From: Protea cynaroides
Taxonomy: Eukaryota > Streptophyta > Magnoliopsida > Proteales > Proteaceae
Direction of reading: 5' to 3'
Length of the DNA: 64,000 nucleotides
NCBI GenBank assembly: GCA_028583415.1
Contig: CM053267.1
Coordinates: forward strand, 11,730,068 to 11,794,067
Shown here: positions 59,312 through 64,000 of the stretch, piece after piece
How the letters are laid out: each line of letters begins with the position of its first letter
How positions within the stretch are numbered: the stretch's first letter is position 1
The notes under the pieces: model-generated
What the model was told of the DNA's origin: nothing
Seen by the model: only the letters and a program-made list of their open reading frames with translations
The model's database searches: none
Program-made: the position numbers and the translations under genes

Positions 59312-60578
59312 CTGTGACCACATCGGGTGATGCGACAGCATCCTTGGACGTAACAACATAAACTCGTCCTTGATGTAGCTGCTTCCTGGGCTTAGGACAC
59401 TCCCTGGCCATATGCCCTGCTTGGTTGCAGTTAAAACATTTTGGGCCTTCAGTATTTGGCTTTGGCTGATGTTGAGTTACTGGGGTAGTCTTGGGTGCAG
59501 TAGTAAAGCCTTGAGCATGGAACTATTTAAATGTCTTGTTATTCTCTCTGTTATAAGCATTTCCAGCTGGCCTTTTCATACCTCTGTTCTGCATGAAATA
59601 GCTCTCCTTCTGGCTCGATTCTATAACTCGAGCAATTTACACAACTTCATTATATATTTTCTTTTCCAAACCTAGAACATTCTCTCTGATGCTTCCTCTA
59701 AGTCCCGTGACAAACCTACGGGTCTTAGTGTCTTCTTCTTGCATGCTGAGTGGTGCAAAGAAAAACAGCTCCTCATAACGCTGTTGATATGCATCCACGG
59801 ACATCTGTCCCTGATATAAACTCAGAAACTCCTTCTCCATAGAATCTTAGAAGCTTCGGGGAAAGTACTTCTCAAAGAAAGCTTCTTTATATATAGCCCA
59901 AGTCAATAGGGCGTGCTTGGTTAATAGGTAGGCCCTAATAGATTTCCACCAATGATGTGCATCACCTTTTAGCATGAAAGTGGTACATAATACCTTCTCT
60001 TCTTCTGTAATAGTCATCATCAGAAAATTCCTCTCCATCTCGTCGATCCAATGTGCTGGCCATAAAGGATTGGACGGTTTACCGTTAAACTCCTTGGGCT
60101 TTATCTTTAAGAATCGCTCAACCAGTCGGGAGTGGTCCATTTGATTTTGAGGGTATGCCCCAAACATAGGTTGTGGATACTGGTAATTAACCTGAACTGC
60201 TTCCGGACCTGGTATTGGAATCTGTGCAGCTGGTGGTTGAGGTGTTTGAGGTGCTGGGTGGTTACCCACCGGTGCTGCACTTATTTGTCCAGTCTGCATT
60301 GGTTTAACATGTGCTGTCTGAAGCATCATTCCCATTGCTGCTTGCATTTGAGCCTGTGCTCGTTGCATTTGCTGCAGCTGTTGCGCTAGGTTCATAACCA
60401 CGGTTGCCAGCTCTGGTGGTGGAGGTGGCAAGTTTGTAGGATTTGTCTGACCCTGGTTTACTGGTGGTGCAACCTATGGATTACCCTGTGCATATATATT
60501 TTCTTGACTGGCTTCCTCCACGGGTGGTGGTAGTGGAACTGCGTTTTGGCTCTGCCTGGTTACTCTACACCCAGCCAT
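59312..60578 (-). pseudogene. gag: gag of element F
   Basis: ATG 60578 (MAGCRVTRQSQNAV), a Pro/Gln-rich segment (LAQQLQQMQRAQAQMQAA), gag domain LVERFLKIKPKEFNG, MDEMERNF-like, LKGDAHHWWKS, SLYQGQMSVDAYQQRYEELF, FVTGLRGSIRENVLGLEK, and a zinc knuckle CFNCNQAGHMARECPKP near 59390-59440. The frame is unbroken by indels. Stops are near 60475 (CAG to TAG), 59844 and 59637 (CAA to TAA). It is the best preserved gag in the window. Confidence 0.9.
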
Positions 60579-60718
60579 GTTTTCCTTCTGATAATGGTGA
60601 AGCTTAAAAATCATTAAAATACGTGAGGCAATTATTTATACTTCATGTAGATACGCTAACCGATGTTATTTTCAAAATTTTCAGATCATTCTGTGAAAAA
60701 TACAGTCTTTTCTTTGCA

Positions 60719-60935
60719 GGGTCGATGGTGGGGGTCGATGGTGTGTTTGACCCTCAGTGTCCGACCCTGGGAAATCACTTATTTTTCCTGGGAGCCGGGG
60801 GTCGATATGGGGGTCTATGGGTGTCCGACCCCCAGGTGCGACCCCTGGTTCTCTGTCAGGTTCTCGAGAGCTGGGGGTCTCTACGGGGGTGGATATGGGG
60901 GTCGATGGTCCTGGTCGAATTCTCCGACCCCCGGA
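60719..60935. promoter_or_regulatory. GGTCG/CGACC motif array, element F leader
   Basis: About nine sites with GGGGGTCG and CGACCCCC flanks, the same flavour as A and E. Confidence 0.6.
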
Positions 60936-61089
60936 CCAAAAATCAGATTTTTAAGGTCCGATTCTGAGTTCATTTTCCATTCTTCCTCCTCCGTTTCGAC
61001 TCATCTCCTTCCCCTGAGTTGCTACAGTGCCAACTCTGCTACATTGGACATTTGGGTTCCTTGTTTCGACGTCTACACCTTCCCTACAG

Positions 61090-61530
61090 GTATGTGTCTT
61101 ACCTTTACCTGTTTTTAGGTTTTCTTTTCTAGGTTTTTACCCATATATCTCATTTTCTTCAAATTAAACTTTTTCCAGACGTAAAAATTCGATTTTTATT
61201 GGGGGATTTTGTTATTGGTGACTCGAGGAACGAAAGCCCTCAAAAATATTGGAGTTTCATCGGTTGGTTATCAAGAACTTGAAATTTTTACTTTTTGCCC
61301 TAATTTGTCGAGATTTTTGAATTTCTCAAAATTTATTCAAATTGAATTCCGATAGCTAGAATTTCCAACTGTATGAGTATTACAGGGTAGTTTAGAACTT
61401 ATGTATGTCCTCTTGCCCATGTGTATGGGTGAAAAGTGAGGCTTTTGGCCAACTTACGTCGTTATAATGTCAAAATTTCTGGTTTTTACTCTCTACTAAC
61501 CCATTATTTGTTTCTCTTTCTTATTTGCAG
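61090..61530 (+). other. Candidate 5'UTR intron of the antisense gene, element F
   Basis: CCCTACAG/GTATGTGTC to CTTATTTGCAG/ATACTATGG, 441 nt, with a pyrimidine-rich tract (TTTCTCTTTCTTATTTGCAG) before the acceptor. These are the strongest splice sites among the copies. Confidence 0.62.
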
Positions 61531-61535
61531 ATACT

Positions 61536-62884
61536 ATGGCTCGTACCAAGGTACCCAGAGTTCGTGACCCTCTTCGTTTCCGTTCCAATGAAGCTGAGGC
61601 ACAGTATGCCCACTACGCTCGCAAGAAGGTAGAGGGAGGTCGCAAGGTGAACTTGGCTGAGTTAGCCTTGTTCAATGTGGAGAGAGCATTTGGTGATATG
61701 GGATGGCTCCCTGTCATCACTTATGATGCCTGTACCTGCCCCGACTTGGTACGCCAGTTCTATTGTAACCTCCAGGTGGTAGGGGATTACAATGATGTTG
61801 AGAGGGGAAATGAGCTTCGCATTACGAGCTACGTCAAGGGAGTTGACATCTCGTTTGATTATCGGTAGCTGGCCGACCTACTGGGCATTTCCAATGCCGG
61901 CCCCATGGTTTTCTGTGCCCCTGGAGAGCCCCAGTTCTTCTCTCTACAGACGAGGGCCGAGATCGATAGTCAGCTCATCCGACCTAATTGCTGGCAGATG
62001 AGGGCGTGTTATCTACGTTCAGATCCATGGGTATATTGCAAGATCATTCAGCATAACCTGATATCGCAGAGTGGTCATTACGAGAGGATCTCCCAGCTGA
62101 CCCAGTATCTCCTATACTGTATATGCACTAAGCAGCCCGTCTGCCTTCCATACATCATTATGCGTACCATGATCACTGCCACATTGCCCAGTGACACCGA
62201 CAACCTTCCTTACGAACGCATGATCACTACCTTGCTTACTCGCCTGGGGGTTGATTTAGTAGATGAGAAGATTCAGGAGAAATCCTTCTCATCGCCTCTA
62301 GATTGGGAGGCTATTTGCAAGATGGGCATGTGGGATGCCCATGTCAGTGATGAGGAGAGGAACGCGATGGTATGCCCTCGCACTCGCGTAGAGATAGCTG
62401 ACGCTGAGGCAGCTACTGCCGCCACTGGAGTTCATATGGAGCCTGCTGGTGATGATGACCATCTGTACATGATGTGGACTCCATACCACCTCCTTCACCT
62501 ACACATGCTGCTGGAGCTAGTACTTCTTATGCGGCTGGTCCTTCTCATGCGGCTGGTCCTTCACACCCACCTTCTGATATGATGGAGGTATTGCATGAGA
62601 TCAGAGAGGCTCAGCGCAGATCTGATCTGAGGATGGGGGAGTTACTAGACGCGCAACGCACATCGGATATGAGGATGGGAGTGCTCATAGATGCTCAGCG
62701 CCGGTCAGATATGCGTATGGAGGAGCTTTTGGGTACTCAGTGCGGGACTGATCAGCGGGTAGCTGATTTTACAACTAGTCTTCAGACGACCCAAACTCAG
62801 ATAGCATGGTTGACTAGAGTCTACGCTGAGGATTATGACAGAGATCGTGAGGCGCCGCCTCCTCCTTCACCTCCAGCTTCATGA
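61536..62884 (+). pseudogene. Antisense gene of element F (most complete copy)
   Basis: ATG 61536 (MARTKVPRVRDPLRFRSN) follows the acceptor by 5 nt. 110 codons are open to a CAG-to-TAG change at 61866. The frame goes on at once through QLADLLGIS-like sequence to YCKIIQHNLI, ICTKQPVCLPYIIMRTMI, LPYERMITTLLTRLGVDL and PLDWEAICKMGMW. A one-base change near 62470 shifts the frame. The last part (62474-62884) has DSIPPPSPTH, GPSHAAGPSH, coiled-coil-like units DLRMGELLDAQ, DMRMGVLIDAQ, DMRMEELLGTQ, and the tail LTRVYAEDYDRDREAPPPP, ending PPAS. The total is about 450 residues. With one stop and one shift it is near-intact. DNA-binding or anti-silencing roles are speculation. Confidence 0.8.
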
Positions 62885-63149
62885 TTGTATTTATTTTCTT
62901 TCATTGTACAACAGAGTAACTGTCTGGATTGTGGACTGTACTCTACTTTAGCTATTTATATACGTTTGTTTCTCTCTCATTGTATTTAATATTGTTCCCC
63001 CTTTAATAGATGCATTATTCTCTTTTTAAATTTGGTCTCAAACATCACTTGTGCTTATAGTGTGTTAATATTACAGTTTTTACTTTTATCCTATCTCAGT
63101 TCACAATTCGATGTGAAGGTATGCTAGTTTAGTGGACAAGGCCTGAGAT

Positions 63150-63161
63150 GCTCTGATACCA
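63150..63161 (-). other. Primer binding site (initiator tRNA-Met), element F
   Basis: On minus, TGGTATCAGAGC, 3 bp from the LTR. Confidence 0.93.
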
Positions 63162-63455
63162 AGTTGTCACACCCCAATTTTGCACTATTCAGAATGGTGT
63201 GATGAACCGCTAGCAAACCAACGGTTCAACCAGGATCTCGAGTAGGCTATATCCGTGTTATCTAAACCCCATACATCCACATTCATAATCAGAGTAAATA
63301 CACAATAGCAGAAGTCTTATAATAAAATGAACTGACAAATCTAGATGTGATAATCATATTTAAGTAGCAAATTATTCTTTATCAACTTTATCAACTAAGA
63401 GATAAATAAATATCCATTACATGTCTTTACTAAATCCAAATAACTAAAATAAAAT

Positions 63456-63589
63456 CTAATTGAATACGCATGAGTTGCACTCGCAAGAGGAGTCATGCGT
63501 ATCCATTTCGTCTTCAACTTCCATCGCCGCCACATGCCCGTATACTGGAGCGTTGACATAATCTTCGACGGTAGTACCTGCATCATCAA
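63456..63589 (-). CDS. Conserved LTR exon, element F 5' LTR copy (open)
   Basis: VDDAGTTVEDYVNAPVYGHV, AAMEVEDEMDTHDSSCECNS, CVFN, stop; 134 nt. It is intact, unlike the 3' LTR partner. Without splicing the frame is open back to 63674. Confidence 0.55.
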
Positions 63590-63733
63590 CTAAAAATATT
63601 CGACGTCGAAGGGGTGAGCACACATCCTGGCTCAGTGAGCAAACAAAACAATGCAACAATACATATGCATGCAATCAATTCATATCTTTGGTCTGGTTTA
63701 ATGTTTGCAATATGCAATAGAAAGGTTTGGTGG

Positions 63734-63866
63734 TCAAAGGTTAACGTTTATTGACCCCTCCTCTATACACAAGTGTGTGACGTGCCCAAAGGTAATGTTT
63801 ATCGTCGACTCACATGCACCCAATTCATGAACATTGTACAACAAAGGTTAACGTTTATTGCTGTAC
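63734..63866. repeat. Hairpin motifs in the F 5' LTR
   Basis: 63735-63753 is framed by GGTCAA/TTGACC. 63842-63860 is framed by TGTACAACAA/TTGCTGTACA (9 of 10 pairs). A degenerate middle copy lies near 63787-63805. Confidence 0.85.
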
Positions 63867-64000
63867 AATGCCATACCAACACGTAAGCCCCTGCTGGTGA
63901 GGGCTTGCAAACTAGGCTCGTAAATAACCAATCCTATTGTCAAACAATGTATCTAAGGCCTCACCCCAGCATCCCTCAGAACGTCCATAGAGATAGAGCT

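Larger units (their letters stand above)
63165..64000 (-). mobile_element. Element F, 5' LTR, truncated by the window end
   Basis: It starts TGTCACACCCCAATTTTG on plus and is nearly identical to 53498 onward, apart from a 9-bp insertion (repeat of TTTATCAAC near 63384). Only the U5/R-side 836 bp are visible. Confidence 0.93.

Noticed and set aside
1..64000. Host protein-coding, tRNA or rRNA genes
   Set aside because: All supported frames belong to retrotransposon genes or LTRs. No tRNA cloverleaf or rRNA segment was recognised by eye. The tRNA-like 12-mers are primer binding sites.

Overview
The window is plant nuclear DNA made almost entirely of nested long-terminal-repeat (LTR) retrotransposons of the Ty3/gypsy class. 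No host gene was found. The angiosperm origin follows from the retrotransposon lineage: a Tekay/Del-type chromovirus with roughly 2.3 kb LTRs, a priming site for initiator tRNA-Met, a CCHC zinc knuckle, the order protease-RT-RNase H-integrase, a GPY/F motif and a C-terminal chromodomain-like segment. The species cannot be read from the sequence.

Layout, oldest to youngest. Element C (minus strand, an older sister family) spans the window: 3' LTR from 31 to 28344 and 5' LTR from 35176 to 49049 and beyond, both split by later insertions, with gag-pol at 28382-33130. Element B (plus, 1431-27231) lies in C's 3' LTR. Element A (plus, 1502-15323) lies 71 bp inside B's 5' LTR. A solo LTR (6589-8895, minus, 5-bp duplication AGTAT) lies in A's gag. 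Element D (plus, 36130-48104) lies in C's 5' LTR. Next comes an unrelated LTR fragment G (49050-49746). Element E (plus, from 49747) starts inside G. Element F (minus, 53498-64000+) sits inside E's antisense gene and runs off the window. Both sides are therefore nested four deep. Target-site duplications and junction continuity support most boundaries.

Shared gene plan of A, B, D, F and, in diverged form, C: LTR, PBS, an antisense gene reading towards the PBS, a cluster of GGTCG/CGACC motifs, sense gag, a 67-70 nt intron, pol, polypurine tract, LTR. Four features of this plan stand out. (1) A tiny GT-AG intron separates gag from protease. Its removal restores the reading frame in every Tekay copy, although its length is 69 in two copies and 70 in two. 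(2) The antisense gene is conserved at protein level between two families, has a variable coiled-coil-like repeat, and is preceded by a candidate 5'UTR intron of 441-442 nt. (3) Every one of twelve LTR copies carries a coding-like terminal exon, 134 nt in eleven and 137 in one, ending in a CECN-x-C motif. It follows a conserved splice donor and acceptor pair. (4) Arrays of GGTCG/CGACC occupy the same places in all elements (U3, U5, gag/antisense intergenic region), and their flanking bases change coherently from element to element. The last point resembles the co-evolving motif arrays of VANDAL transposons and their anti-silencing VANC proteins. I propose, as inference only, that the antisense product binds these arrays.

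All gag-pol copies are broken, largely by C-to-T or G-to-A changes that make stop codons, as expected of methylated heterochromatin. No element in view is autonomous.
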